A DNA stretch of 64,000 nt, taken from assembly GCF_014637345.1 (NCBI RefSeq), contig NZ_BMEX01000006.1, positions 62,001-126,000 on the forward strand, given 5' to 3'. The translations under genes and the position numbers were made by a program. Shown here piece by piece: positions 33,511 to 42,416 of this stretch. The stretch comes from Kroppenstedtia guangzhouensis. GTDB taxonomy: Bacteria > Bacillota > Bacilli > Thermoactinomycetales > DSM-45169. How positions within the stretch are numbered: position 1 is the stretch's first letter; each line of letters opens with the position of its first letter. The notes below the pieces were generated by a model. That model was not told where the DNA came from and did no database searches. It saw only the letters and a program-made list of their open reading frames with translations.

Positions 33511-35391
33511 ATGGCAATGGTAGAACCGATCTTTTTCCATCCTGTTTTTAAGGAAAGAATTTGGGGCGGCAGAAAATTGGAGGATTACGGATATAACTTA
33601 CCGGAAGGAAGAGTGGGGGAATGTTGGCTCATCTCCGCCCATCCTCATGGAGTCAGCGAGGTCAATGGAGGTGTATTCCAAGGGAAAACCTTACCCCAAC
33701 TGTGGCAGGAGTACCCCAGGTTGTTCGGTGATCCAAGGGAAGGGAAATTTCCTCTTCTAATCAAACTCCTCGATGCAACCCGTGATTTATCGGTACAAGT
33801 TCACCCCGATGACTCCTACGCCCGCAAACACGAACGGGAAACTTATGGAAAAACCGAATGCTGGTACATCCTGGAGTGCGGAAAGGAAGCCGAGCTGATC
33901 CTTGGTCATACTGCTGCCACCAAAGAGGAATTGGAATCGATGATCCAAACCGGACAGTGGACGGAACTGCTGCAGCGCATCCCCATCCAACCGGGAGATT
34001 TTTTCTTTATCCCCAGCGGAACCGTTCACGCTCTCTGCCGTGACACCGTTGTGCTGGAAATACAGCAAAGCTCGGATGCTACCTATCGTTTATACGATTA
34101 TGACCGAACAGATCAAAATGGCAGAAAGAGAGTTCTGCATCTGAAGAAAGGGCTGGATGTGATTCAAGTTCCCCATATCCGGTCCATCGAAGAAAGAAAA
34201 GTGTTCAAAGAAGGGAGGAATCTGGTTGAAACGTTAACTGAAAACAACCAATTTTCCCTGCGGAAAATCCAGCTACAAGGTGAATTGTCCATGTCACCCC
34301 ACCGGACGTATGCCTTGGGATACCTGCTGAAGGGTTCAGCCCGCATGATCACAGACGGAGGAATCCATCCACTGAAACAGGGGGACAGCTTCCTGATTCC
34401 CCATGACTTGGGTAATTACTCACTGGCCGGGTATGGCGAACTATTTATCACTGAACCAGCCCCTGATAAGGGGTATAATATGAGAAAAAAAGCAAAAGCA
34501 GCTGTGGATCTCGGCGGTACCAACCTCCGGGCAGCGGCAGTATTGCCTGACGGAACCATCGGAAAGATGCTGACCACCCAAACCTTTGCTCATCTGGGTC
34601 CCGATGATGTGATCCATCACATGATCCATCTGCTTCAATTGCTGCAAAGTGAATGGGACTTCGAGTCCGTCGGAATCGCCTCTCCCGGCCCGCTGGATGC
34701 ACGCCGGGGCTTGATCCTCAACCCACCCAACCTTCCCGGGTGGAAGGCGATTCCCCTGAAAGAACGTGTGGAGTCGGCACTCAACTTGCCCGTTTATATC
34801 GAGAACGATGCCAACGCAGCTGCTCTCGGAGAAGCCCTGTTCGGTGCCGGCAAAGGGAAGGAAAGTGTTTTTTATATGACGGTCAGTACCGGAATCGGTG
34901 GAGGATTCGTCTATGACGGGAAAATCATCCGGGGAGCACACAGCTGTGCCGCCGAAATCGGAAACATGGTAATCGACCCCCACGGACCGGAACATCCGAT
35001 GCTGAACCGAGGGGCCCTGGAAGTGATGGCCAGCGGGACTGCTCTAAATCGACGGATTCAAAAAGAAATGAACCACTTGGACAGTGCCGCAGCACTCTTC
35101 CGTTCTGCCGCAGACGGGAATTCTTCCGCAAAGCAGATAGTGGATCAATTTTTGCAGAGCCTTTCCATCGGGATCGCCAATATCGTCCATGTGGTGGACC
35201 CGGACCTCCTGATCATCGGCGGTGGTGTTCTTCAATCCAAAGAATGGTTCTGGGAGCCATTGCTCCAAAAGGTGCAAGAATACCTCTATCCGCAACTGCG
35301 GGACAAGGTGGAAATCAAACCGGCGGCTCTTGGAGGTAACTCCGGCTTGATCGGCGCGGCGCATCTGGGCCGCCGCCCGTGGAACAGCTGA
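33511..35391 (+). CDS. Fusion of mannose-6-phosphate isomerase and ROK sugar kinase
   Basis: One open frame of 626 residues joins two enzymes. Residues 1-320 are a type I mannose-6-phosphate isomerase: FKERIWGG, SVQVHPDD (zinc ligands), GKTECWYILEC and the FFIPSGTVHAL metal site. Residues 325-626 are a ROK kinase: AAVDLGGTNLRAA (ATP site), ASPGPLD, IENDANAAALGEALFG and the STGIGGGFVYDG loop. The CXCGXXGC zinc motif typical of many ROK proteins is not seen. In B. subtilis these are separate genes, gmuF and gmuE. At the joint, AAGGGG lies 5 bases before an internal ATG (34482), so the kinase may also be made alone. Together they would convert mannose-6-phosphate and fructose to glycolytic intermediates. 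Confidence 0.9.
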   Translation: MAMVEPIFFHPVFKERIWGGRKLEDYGYNLPEGRVGECWLISAHPHGVSEVNGGVFQGKTLPQLWQEYPRLFGDPREGKFPLLIKLLDATRDLSVQVHPDDSYARKHERETYGKTECWYILECGKEAELILGHTAATKEELESMIQTGQWTELLQRIPIQPGDFFFIPSGTVHALCRDTVVLEIQQSSDATYRLYDYDRTDQNGRKRVLHLKKGLDVIQVPHIRSIEERKVFKEGRNLVETLTENNQFSLRKIQLQGELSMSPHRTYALGYLLKGSARMITDGGIHPLKQGDSFLIPHDLGNYSLAGYGELFITEPAPDKGYNMRKKAKAAVDLGGTNLRAAAVLPDGTIGKMLTTQTFAHLGPDDVIHHMIHLLQLLQSEWDFESVGIASPGPLDARRGLILNPPNLPGWKAIPLKERVESALNLPVYIENDANAAALGEALFGAGKGKESVFYMTVSTGIGGGFVYDGKIIRGAHSCAAEIGNMVIDPHGPEHPMLNRGALEVMASGTALNRRIQKEMNHLDSAAALFRSAADGNSSAKQIVDQFLQSLSIGIANIVHVVDPDLLIIGGGVLQSKEWFWEPLLQKVQEYLYPQLRDKVEIKPAALGGNSGLIGAAHLGRRPWNS

Positions 35392-35424
35392 ATATCCAAC
35401 TACGAAAACGATGGGTGATATGTG

Positions 35425-36150
35425 ATGGGCCAAGTCAAGTATATAAAAATTGCCGATGAAATCCGAAACCGAATCACCCGAGGGCACTACCCCCCGGATC
35501 AAGCCATCCCCGATGAGATGTCACTGGCCAAGGAATTCGGATGCAGTCGGATGACGATGAAGAAGGCACTGGAAGTGTTGGTGTTAGAAGGGTTGCTTTA
35601 TCGAAAACGGGGTCACGGAACTTTCATTCTTCAATCCTCATTGCAGCCGGACCAGGTAAATGTTTTGAGCGGAGAGACGATCGGTTTGACGGCCAGCGCC
35701 AAAGGAAGACAGGTCACCAGCCAAGTGATCGCCTTTCACGTTGACTTTCCCGATCCGGAGGTGGCCAAGCATTTGAGCATCGATCAAGAAACGCCCGTCT
35801 ACCACATCCTGCGACTTCGATTCGTCGACGGGGAGCCCTACGTGATGGAACGGACCTATATGCCCTCCCCGCTGATCACAGGGATCAACGAAGAGGTACT
35901 TAAAGGGTCCATCTATCAACATATCCAGGAGAATTTGGGCTTGACCATCTCCAGTTCCCATAAGATGATTCGAGCGGACAAACCCCATGAACTGGATCAG
36001 AAACACCTGGCCTGTACACCGGATGATCCGATCTTGGAAGTGGAACAAGTGGTTTACTTGAGTAACGGAACCCCCTTTGAATACTCCTTCGCCCGCCATC
36101 GCTATGATAAGTTCGTATTTACCGTAATCAATATTCAACGTCCGCAATGA
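35425..36150 (+). CDS. gmuR: GntR-family regulator with UTRA domain, GmuR-like
   Basis: A 241-residue transcription factor of the HutC group. The N-terminal winged helix-turn-helix is visible as YIKIADEIRNRITRGHYPPD, DEMSLAKEFGCSRMTMKKAL and LLYRKRGHGTFI. From about residue 90 a UTRA ligand domain follows: TPVYHILRLRFVDGEPYVME, TYMPSPLITGI and the PFEYSFARHRYDKF end. Such regulators usually bind a phosphorylated sugar. It lies just after the isomerase-kinase fusion, as gmuR lies within the gmu operon. I use the ATG at 35425; a GTG sits one codon earlier, and the ribosome binding site is weak. It probably represses both divergent transcripts. Confidence 0.88.
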   Translation: MGQVKYIKIADEIRNRITRGHYPPDQAIPDEMSLAKEFGCSRMTMKKALEVLVLEGLLYRKRGHGTFILQSSLQPDQVNVLSGETIGLTASAKGRQVTSQVIAFHVDFPDPEVAKHLSIDQETPVYHILRLRFVDGEPYVMERTYMPSPLITGINEEVLKGSIYQHIQENLGLTISSSHKMIRADKPHELDQKHLACTPDDPILEVEQVVYLSNGTPFEYSFARHRYDKFVFTVINIQRPQ

Positions 36151-36249
36151 CCGGGAATCTGCACCTAACTGCCTGACTCAGACCAACGGTTTCCCTGGTA
36201 TTCTGTCCCCCGTCAGCCGATTCTCTCCAAGGATCGTTCACTTGATCTT

Positions 36250-36276
36250 ACCGCCCCCAGCCCGGCTGGGGGCGGT
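36250..36276 (+). terminator. Terminator of gmuR
   Basis: Perfect 12-bp GC-rich stem ACCGCCCCCAGC/GCTGGGGGCGGT with a 3-base loop, followed by TCACTTTG. The T-tract is weak. Confidence 0.75.
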
Positions 36277-36311
36277 TCACTTTGAGGACCATCTTTTTAC
36301 AAGGGGTGATG

Positions 36312-36344
36312 TTCACATTTTGATTCCGCTAGAATCATTGTGAA
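36312..36344. promoter_or_regulatory. Interrupted inverted repeat upstream of the two-component genes
   Basis: TTCACA...TGATTC and GAATCA...TGTGAA pair as two 6-bp blocks around a 5-base loop with unequal spacers. Further TTCACA words lie at 36369 and 36434. It could be a binding site for a regulator; no match is known to me. Confidence 0.35.
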
Positions 36345-36486
36345 AAAGTGTTCACCAGGGAATTGAGATTCACATGGAGCATCTTTGGTTCGCCGGAAAA
36401 AATGAAGCGAAATGTGCCCCCCTGCCAGCACTCATTCACAATGCTCCCGGTTTGCTAAAATTGAGAAAACGGCGGTCTGAAAGGGG

Positions 36487-38247
36487 ATGGATCCGGTCAT
36501 GGACAGACTCAAGAGACTGAATACTCTGCGCAATCAGATCCTGTCCGTCTACCTCGTGGTCATGCTGTTCGTCTTGGCCATTGTATCCTTCTTCGTTTAC
36601 AACCAAGTATCGGCACTGGTGAAAAAGAATGCTGAGAACCAGATGAAACAGACGGCCATTGAAGCCAATGGCAGAATGGAAACACTTTATAATCAAGTGG
36701 ATACCTTGTCCAGCCAACTTGTAACAGATAAAACGATTCAGCAGAAGCTTCTGTCCATGACTGAGGGAAACCCTCCAGATTTTTCGGAGAGACAAACACT
36801 TGCACGTATTATCGGTAACTACCAAGTCTACTCCGAGGGCATTCAGGGATTTGAACTTTATTCTTCCGGCGGAGACCGAATTTACCCTTTTGATGATACT
36901 CAACTTTCGGACCGGATTCATCCCAAGTGGATTGAACAGGCAGAAATCGGCAAAGGAAGAGTGGTATGGGCTGGTAAGGACCCTAGGAATGGCGATTATT
37001 CCCTTATGATCCGCAGAATCAATTTGTTGGACCACTGGTTTGCAAAGGGAGGCTATTTGATCACCCGCATCGATAACAGCTATTTTCAGATGAATGGTTT
37101 AACTTCCAATGAGGGGCAACGGGAGTTTATGATGCTACTGGACCAAAACCTGACCCCCATCACTTCAAACTATCAGGGCAACCTGGAAAGTGTGTTGGAG
37201 AAAGGGATGAAGAATATCCGGATCGAAGAGACCGATTATATGGTTGTGAAGGAACGATCGGAGCTGACAGGATGGACTCTGGTCGTATTCATGCCGATGA
37301 ATCTCCTCTTAGAAGGTGTTTCGACGGTTAAAACATCCATTCTGTTATCCGGTGGAATCGGGGGCGGCATCTTCCTGATCTCTTCCTTTTTCCTGTCCAA
37401 CTTCATCACGCGGCCGATTCATCAACTGATCGACACCATGAAAAAAGCCCACCTGGATGAATTGAAGCAGAGTCCCAATATATTTTCTTCCATTGAAATC
37501 ATTGAATTAAATCATACCTACAACCAGATGGCTGAGAATATCAATCACCTCATCCAAGAGGTCTACGAGAAGGAATTGCTCCGCAGCAGAACTGAACTGA
37601 AAGCCCTGCAAGCCCAGATGGATCCACATTTCCTTTATAACACATTAAATGCCTTGTACTGGACTTTGGAAGAAAGGGAAGAGGAAGATCTTGCTGAACT
37701 CGTCGTGGTGATGTCCGACCTGTTCCGCTATACCATCGGGAAGCCGCAAGAAGATGAGTGGGTGAAAATCCGTAATGAAATCGAACATATTGAAGGGTAT
37801 TTACAGCTGATCAAGATGAGGTTGGGAGACCGAATCCGCTGGGAAATATCCGTTAAACCACAGCACCTGGATCAACCCATACCCAAACTGACCCTGCAAC
37901 CTCTCGTGGAAAATGCGATCGTTCATGGAATCGAAAACCAAACGGAACCGGGCCAAATCACCATTAAAACCATGGATGCCGAGAACGGGCATATCCGGAT
38001 CGTGATAACAGATAACGGGAAGGGAATGGATCCACCCACACTGGAGTGGATCCATCGAAGGATCAAAAATGATGAGGTATCTTCACTATATGAGAACGGA
38101 AAAGGGATCGCACTTTCCAACATCAACAGAAGACTTCACCTCTATTATGAATCTGTCCAACTCCCCGACCTGCAGCTGGAGAGCACGCCGGGCGGGGAAA
38201 CCCGGGTAACCATTGAAATCCCTGCAAAAAAGGGGGTTCAAAAGTGA
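36487..38247 (+). CDS. Sensor histidine kinase, YesM type
   Basis: Membrane sensor of about 586 residues, partner of the next gene. Spans near residues 18-40 (ILSVYLVVMLFVLAIVSFFVY) and 285-305 flank a large extracellular sensor domain of the Cache type. A HAMP segment follows (ITRPIHQLIDTMKK). The cytosolic kinase is of the LytS/YesM class: phosphorylated histidine in QMDPHFLYNTLNAL (about 381), then LQPLVENAIVHGI and the ATP-lid ITDNGKGM and GKGIALSNINRRL. ATG at 36487 directly abuts AAAGGGG, so the in-frame ATG at 36499 may be the real start. The gene neighbourhood suggests that it senses xylo-oligosaccharides, perhaps through the binding protein. Confidence 0.92.
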   Translation: MDPVMDRLKRLNTLRNQILSVYLVVMLFVLAIVSFFVYNQVSALVKKNAENQMKQTAIEANGRMETLYNQVDTLSSQLVTDKTIQQKLLSMTEGNPPDFSERQTLARIIGNYQVYSEGIQGFELYSSGGDRIYPFDDTQLSDRIHPKWIEQAEIGKGRVVWAGKDPRNGDYSLMIRRINLLDHWFAKGGYLITRIDNSYFQMNGLTSNEGQREFMMLLDQNLTPITSNYQGNLESVLEKGMKNIRIEETDYMVVKERSELTGWTLVVFMPMNLLLEGVSTVKTSILLSGGIGGGIFLISSFFLSNFITRPIHQLIDTMKKAHLDELKQSPNIFSSIEIIELNHTYNQMAENINHLIQEVYEKELLRSRTELKALQAQMDPHFLYNTLNALYWTLEEREEEDLAELVVVMSDLFRYTIGKPQEDEWVKIRNEIEHIEGYLQLIKMRLGDRIRWEISVKPQHLDQPIPKLTLQPLVENAIVHGIENQTEPGQITIKTMDAENGHIRIVITDNGKGMDPPTLEWIHRRIKNDEVSSLYENGKGIALSNINRRLHLYYESVQLPDLQLESTPGGETRVTIEIPAKKGVQK

Positions 38248-39032
38248 TCGCCAGGACCATTTTAATCGTGGATGATGAACAAAGAACCCGACAGGGCCTC
38301 AAAAAGACGCTGGATCAGTGGGCTGCGGGGAGCTATGAGATCCTCACCGCGGAAGATGGAAAGGCAGCCTGGGAGATCTTTCGCTCCAGGGAGGTGCATC
38401 TTTTGATCACCGATATTTGCATGCCTGAAATGAACGGACTCCAATTGTTAAAAACATTGAGGACAAATGAACAAAAAACCGTCGTCCTCATTCTTTCGGG
38501 ATATCCTGATTTCGAATATGCCCAGGAAGCCATCCGCCTTGGAGTGGTCAATTATTTGCTGAAGCCCACCAGCAAGAAAAAGCTGATTGAAGCAGTGGAA
38601 CAAGCCCTTGAAATCAAAGCCGCCAATGAAAGGATCGAGTACATTCAAAAAGTGGCGGACCCGAGGATCTTACAGATGGAGGAGAACACCCCTCTGAAAT
38701 TACCCATCAAAAAAGCGATCCAATACATCCATGAGCATCTGAATGACTCCATCACCCTTAAAAGGGTGGCGGATCATGTCCATTTGAATGCAACTTACTT
38801 CAGTGCCTTGTTCAAGGAACAAACCGGCCTCAACTTCAGTGAATACCTGACACGTAAAAGGTTGGAGCTGGCCAAAAGCCTGTTGCTGACATCTTCCCTA
38901 ACCGTTGATGAGATTTCCCGGAAGTCGGGATACCAAACCCCCAAATATTTCATCAAGGTTTTTAAGGATTATGAAGGGGTGACACCCAGTAAATATCGGA
39001 AATCTGCAGCTGTCAAAGGCCCGTCCGTCTAA
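38244..39032 (+). CDS. Response regulator, YesN type (AraC output domain)
   Basis: A 262-residue transcription factor. The receiver domain shows ILIVDDEQRTRQG, the phosphorylated aspartate in LLITDICMPEMNG (about residue 56) and the lysine in NYLLKPTSKK. Two AraC-type helix-turn-helix motifs follow (LKRVADHVHLNATYFSALFK, then VDEISRKSGYQTPKYFIKVF). It starts with GTG overlapping the kinase stop as GTGA, so the two are coupled. A terminator follows, and the transporter genes begin 98 bases on. It probably activates the downstream xylo-oligosaccharide genes; this is inference from position, since no XylR repressor is present. Confidence 0.93.
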   Translation: MIARTILIVDDEQRTRQGLKKTLDQWAAGSYEILTAEDGKAAWEIFRSREVHLLITDICMPEMNGLQLLKTLRTNEQKTVVLILSGYPDFEYAQEAIRLGVVNYLLKPTSKKKLIEAVEQALEIKAANERIEYIQKVADPRILQMEENTPLKLPIKKAIQYIHEHLNDSITLKRVADHVHLNATYFSALFKEQTGLNFSEYLTRKRLELAKSLLLTSSLTVDEISRKSGYQTPKYFIKVFKDYEGVTPSKYRKSAAVKGPSV

Positions 39033-39051
39033 AGATTGTGGTATTTTTCCC

Positions 39052-39082
39052 AAAGGCGGTAACCTTACCGTCTCTTTTTTTT
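39052..39082 (+). terminator. Terminator between the two-component genes and the transporter genes
   Basis: Stem AGGCGGTAA/TTACCGTCT (one G-U) followed by CTTTTTTTTG. Readthrough could link the two transcripts, but a separate regulated promoter for the transporter genes is likely. Confidence 0.85.
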
Positions 39083-39129
39083 GATGCTACGCTTGATTAT
39101 GACGATACCTGAAACCGGGAGGTTCATCC

Positions 39130-40431
39130 ATGATCAAAAAGGCGTATTTCTTCCTGCTTGCCTCTGTTCTTGTTGTCTCCCTCGCTCTGACCGGTTGTTC
39201 CAAAGGGGCCGAAAATGAAAGCGGTTCCGGAAAGGTCATCAAATTCATGCATCTCTGGCCTGCCGGCAGTTCCAAACAGCACCACATGATTGTCGAAGAG
39301 ATCATTAAAGAATTTGAATCGGAACACCCGGGAGTCCGTGTGGAAGTGGAAGTACTTGAAAACGAGCAGTACAAAAACAAAATCAAGGTCCTCTCTTCCT
39401 CAAACAAATTGCCCGATGTCGGGTTTACCTGGGCAGCCGGCTATTTGAAGCCTTTCGCCAAGGGAAACCTTTTCGCTCCGCTGGATGACGTCCTGCAAGA
39501 TGGCTTGAAAGACGATTTTGTCAAAGGCACGACAGAAGCCTATGCAGTGGACGGCAAGACGTATGGATTGCCCCTGGAATTGAATATCGCACCCATCTAT
39601 TACAATAAGAAAATCTTCAAAGAAAACAACTTGGAAGTTCCAAAAACTTACGAGGAGTTCCAACATGTTGTGAAAACCCTTGAAAGCAAAGGGATTTCTC
39701 CCATCGCTCTGGGAAACAAAGACGCCTGGACAGGTTCCCTCTGGTATATGTATCTGGCTGACCGCATCGGCGGACCGAAAGTATTGAACCAGGCAATTGA
39801 CCGTTCCGGTTCCTTCGAAAACCCTGCTCTCGTTTCGGCAGCGGAAGAAATTCAAAAACTTGTGAAAGCCAACGCCTTTAACAAAGGGTTTAACGGCCTT
39901 TCCAACGACGAAGCAAAGTCCGAATTTCTGAACGGGAAAGCGGGGATGTACCTCATGGGAACTTGGGAACTTCCCAACTTTACAACCAATGAAGAGATCC
40001 CGCAAGATTTCCGTGATCAGAGTGGATACTTCAAGTTTCCGACCGTCAAAGACGGTAAGGGGGACATCGACAGCTGGGTGGGCGGACCCGGTGTAGGACT
40101 GTTTGTCGCTCAAAATTCCGAGGTCAAAGAGGAATCCAAGAAATTCGTCAAATTCTTCATTGAAAAATGGGGCGAGCAATCTGTGACAAAAGCCGGTGTA
40201 ATTCCCGCCACAAAGGTGGATACTGACAAATTGGACCTGCCGAAGCTGTATATCGATGTGCTGAATGATTTGAACCAAGCGAGCAACATCACCCTCTTCG
40301 CCGATGTTCAAATGAGCCCATCCGTTGCCGAAACACACTTGAACCTGATCCAGTCCCTCTATGGCAACGAAATCAAGCCGAAGGATTATGCAAAACAGCA
40401 TGAGACTGCCTTGAAGAATGAAGAAAACTGA
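39130..40431 (+). CDS. Sugar ABC transporter solute-binding lipoprotein
   Basis: Extracellular receptor for an oligosaccharide, 433 residues. Signal peptide AYFFLLASVLVVSLALTGC with lipobox LTGC (cysteine 23). Family 1 sugar-binding pattern: IKEFESEHPGVRVEVEV near 60, YGLPLELNIAPIYYNKKIFK near 145, and the hinge-proximal GKAGMYLMGTWELPNF near 275. It heads a run of two permeases, a GH52 beta-xylosidase, xylA and xylB, so xylo-oligosaccharides are the probable ligand. GGGAGG lies 7 bases before ATG. No ATPase gene is in the locus, so a shared MsmX-type ATPase encoded elsewhere would drive it. Confidence 0.92.
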   Translation: MIKKAYFFLLASVLVVSLALTGCSKGAENESGSGKVIKFMHLWPAGSSKQHHMIVEEIIKEFESEHPGVRVEVEVLENEQYKNKIKVLSSSNKLPDVGFTWAAGYLKPFAKGNLFAPLDDVLQDGLKDDFVKGTTEAYAVDGKTYGLPLELNIAPIYYNKKIFKENNLEVPKTYEEFQHVVKTLESKGISPIALGNKDAWTGSLWYMYLADRIGGPKVLNQAIDRSGSFENPALVSAAEEIQKLVKANAFNKGFNGLSNDEAKSEFLNGKAGMYLMGTWELPNFTTNEEIPQDFRDQSGYFKFPTVKDGKGDIDSWVGGPGVGLFVAQNSEVKEESKKFVKFFIEKWGEQSVTKAGVIPATKVDTDKLDLPKLYIDVLNDLNQASNITLFADVQMSPSVAETHLNLIQSLYGNEIKPKDYAKQHETALKNEEN

Positions 40432-40511
40432 GTGAAGTGTAAAAAGTGGACATTTCCCGTATTCCGGTGATGTCCTCTCTTATCTCCCTGTGAGGGAAGG
40501 GGTGAAATCCT

Positions 40512-41390
40512 TTGAATCAAGTCATGGCCAACAAAAAAGTGATTTTTCTGTATGTAGCACCTGCTCTCTTGCTGGTTTTAGTCCTGGTATATATCCCCAT
40601 CGTGCTGACCGGATATTACGGTCTGATGAAGTGGGACGGAATCGGAGAGATGGAATTCATCGGGTTAAAAAATTACAAAGATCTCATCCAGGATCACCTC
40701 TTTTGGGACAGTGTTTATCACTCCTTCTTACTAGCCCTTTTCTCAGCTCTCAGTTTGATCGGTTATCTCATGATTTCCATCATCTTGGCCGGCAATATCA
40801 AAGGAGCGGATCTTCTCAGGAAAATTTACTTGATCCCCATGTTGCTCGCCTCTGTGGTGATCGCCCAGCTCTGGATGAAAATCTACCACCCGAGTAACGG
40901 AATATTAAACCATATCCTGATGAAACTTGGCGTTGTAGACCCTCCTTCCTGGCTGGCCGATCCCCGATTCACCTTGTTTGCGATCATCATCCCGGTGATC
41001 TGGCAGTACGCCGGCTTCTATATTCTGATCTATTATGCTGCTCTGAAGAATATCCCGGAAGAGATTGTGGAAGCTGCAAAAATCGACGGGGCCACCCCAT
41101 TCCAGATCGCCACCCGAATCAAGCTTCCATTGATCAAGAGCGTGATCATCGTAACCATCGTGCTTGCGGTTGTGGGTTCGCTAAAGTATTTTGACCTGAT
41201 ATACATCATGACCGGCGGCGGACCCAATGGAGCCAGTGAAGTGATGGCCTCCTACATGTACAATCAAGCATTCAAAGGATTTAACTTCGGCTACGCCAGT
41301 GCAGTTGGTTTTTTCCTGCTGCTCATCTGTCTGGTTGCCACCTACCTGATTCGAAAACTGGCTGCAACGGGTCAGGACACCCCTTCTTAG
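40512..41390 (+). CDS. Sugar ABC transporter permease 1 (MalF/UgpA type)
   Basis: A 292-residue permease with six spans. The EAA loop is EEIVEAAKIDGATPFQIATR (about residue 180), and IMTGGGPNGASEVMASYMY near 235 is typical of MalF-like sugar permeases. The start is TTG at 40512 with GAAGGGGTG 8 bases upstream; an ATG four codons on is a less likely choice. It pairs with the permease encoded next to form the channel. Confidence 0.93.
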   Translation: MNQVMANKKVIFLYVAPALLLVLVLVYIPIVLTGYYGLMKWDGIGEMEFIGLKNYKDLIQDHLFWDSVYHSFLLALFSALSLIGYLMISIILAGNIKGADLLRKIYLIPMLLASVVIAQLWMKIYHPSNGILNHILMKLGVVDPPSWLADPRFTLFAIIIPVIWQYAGFYILIYYAALKNIPEEIVEAAKIDGATPFQIATRIKLPLIKSVIIVTIVLAVVGSLKYFDLIYIMTGGGPNGASEVMASYMYNQAFKGFNFGYASAVGFFLLLICLVATYLIRKLAATGQDTPS

Positions 41391-41397
41391 ACAGGCG

Positions 41398-41414
41398 GGA
41401 TTGGGTTCCACATG
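41398..41414. repeat. Dispersed intergenic element, left-arm copy
   Basis: GGATTGGGTTCCACATG followed by CCCTTTTCGTCAGGACG. It matches the left arm and the start of the loop of the copy at 31311. No right arm is present before the next gene. Confidence 0.5.
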
Positions 41415-41480
41415 CCCTTTCGTCAGGACGTTTTACGGATGAAGATCAATTTTTCATAATTCATGGAAAGGAAGCGTGTC

Positions 41481-42371
41481 ATGGACACAGCAAAACCGGT
41501 TCAGACTTCACACAGAGAGAAGTCTCTCCTGCAAATCAAGAGATTGGCGAACCCGGTGGCATACGGAATCTTGTACTCGTTCCTGATCGTCGTGGCCGCC
41601 TTTCAGATTTACCCGATTGTCTGGTTGTTCCTTTTCTCCCTGAAAAACAACCAAGAAATATTTAATACGTCACCCTTTTCTCTGCCAACGCAACCGAAAT
41701 GGGAGAACTATGTCAAGGTGTGGATAGAAGGGAACATCGGCCAGTATTTCTTTAACAGTGTCCTCTATACGGTGTCAGCTGTTGTATTGACTGTCCTGTT
41801 GGCCAGCATGGTGACATTTGCGATCACACGGATGAGATGGAAAGCCAGCCAGCCGGTTTTGGGATTGTTCATGATTGGCCTGATGATTCCGGTCCACTCG
41901 ACCCTCATCCCGTTATTCGATACATTCACCAAAACCAACCTGATTGACAGCCCACTCTCCATCATTCTTTCATACACCGCCTTTAACCTCCCGATCACAA
42001 TCATGATTCTCCTCGGCTTTTACGAGGCTCTGCCCCGTGAGGTGGAGGAGGCGGCGGTGATGGATGGCGCCACCATCCACCATATTTTCTTCCGGCTCAC
42101 CCTGCCGATGACTTCGCCGGTCATCGCGACCACAGCCATCATCAACATGATTTACAACTGGAACGAGTTCGTATTCGTCAACACCTTTATCAGTTCAGAT
42201 ACTTATAAAACCTTGACCGTCGGTATCCAGAACTTTATCGGTCAGTATACAACGGACTGGGGTGCGATCGGTGCCACGCTCATGATCAGCATCCTTCCCA
42301 TTCTAATCGCCTTCTTTCTTCTCAGCAATCGCATCGTCGAAGGGATAACAGCAGGATCCGTAAAGGGATGA
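41481..42371 (+). CDS. Sugar ABC transporter permease 2 (MalG type)
   Basis: A 296-residue permease with six spans. The EAA loop is REVEEAAVMDGATIHHIFFR (about residue 195), preceded by LGFYEALP. I start at the ATG at 41481 (MDTAKPVQ) because GAAAGGAAG lies 7 bases upstream; the in-frame ATG at 41463 would overlap that site. It forms the import channel with permease 1 and the binding protein. Confidence 0.93.
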   Translation: MDTAKPVQTSHREKSLLQIKRLANPVAYGILYSFLIVVAAFQIYPIVWLFLFSLKNNQEIFNTSPFSLPTQPKWENYVKVWIEGNIGQYFFNSVLYTVSAVVLTVLLASMVTFAITRMRWKASQPVLGLFMIGLMIPVHSTLIPLFDTFTKTNLIDSPLSIILSYTAFNLPITIMILLGFYEALPREVEEAAVMDGATIHHIFFRLTLPMTSPVIATTAIINMIYNWNEFVFVNTFISSDTYKTLTVGIQNFIGQYTTDWGAIGATLMISILPILIAFFLLSNRIVEGITAGSVKG

Positions 42372-42416
42372 GGTACCCGTCGGAACCTCATTTCTCTATC
42401 AACAAGAAAGTGGGGA

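Larger units (their letters stand above)
36151..36486. other. Intergenic stretch before the xylo-oligosaccharide locus
   Basis: About 340 bases holding the gmuR terminator, an interrupted inverted repeat at 36312-36344 and several TTCACA/TGTGAA words. The stretch from 36358 to 36440 may be a decayed copy of the dispersed palindromic element. No gene is seen. Confidence 0.5.
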
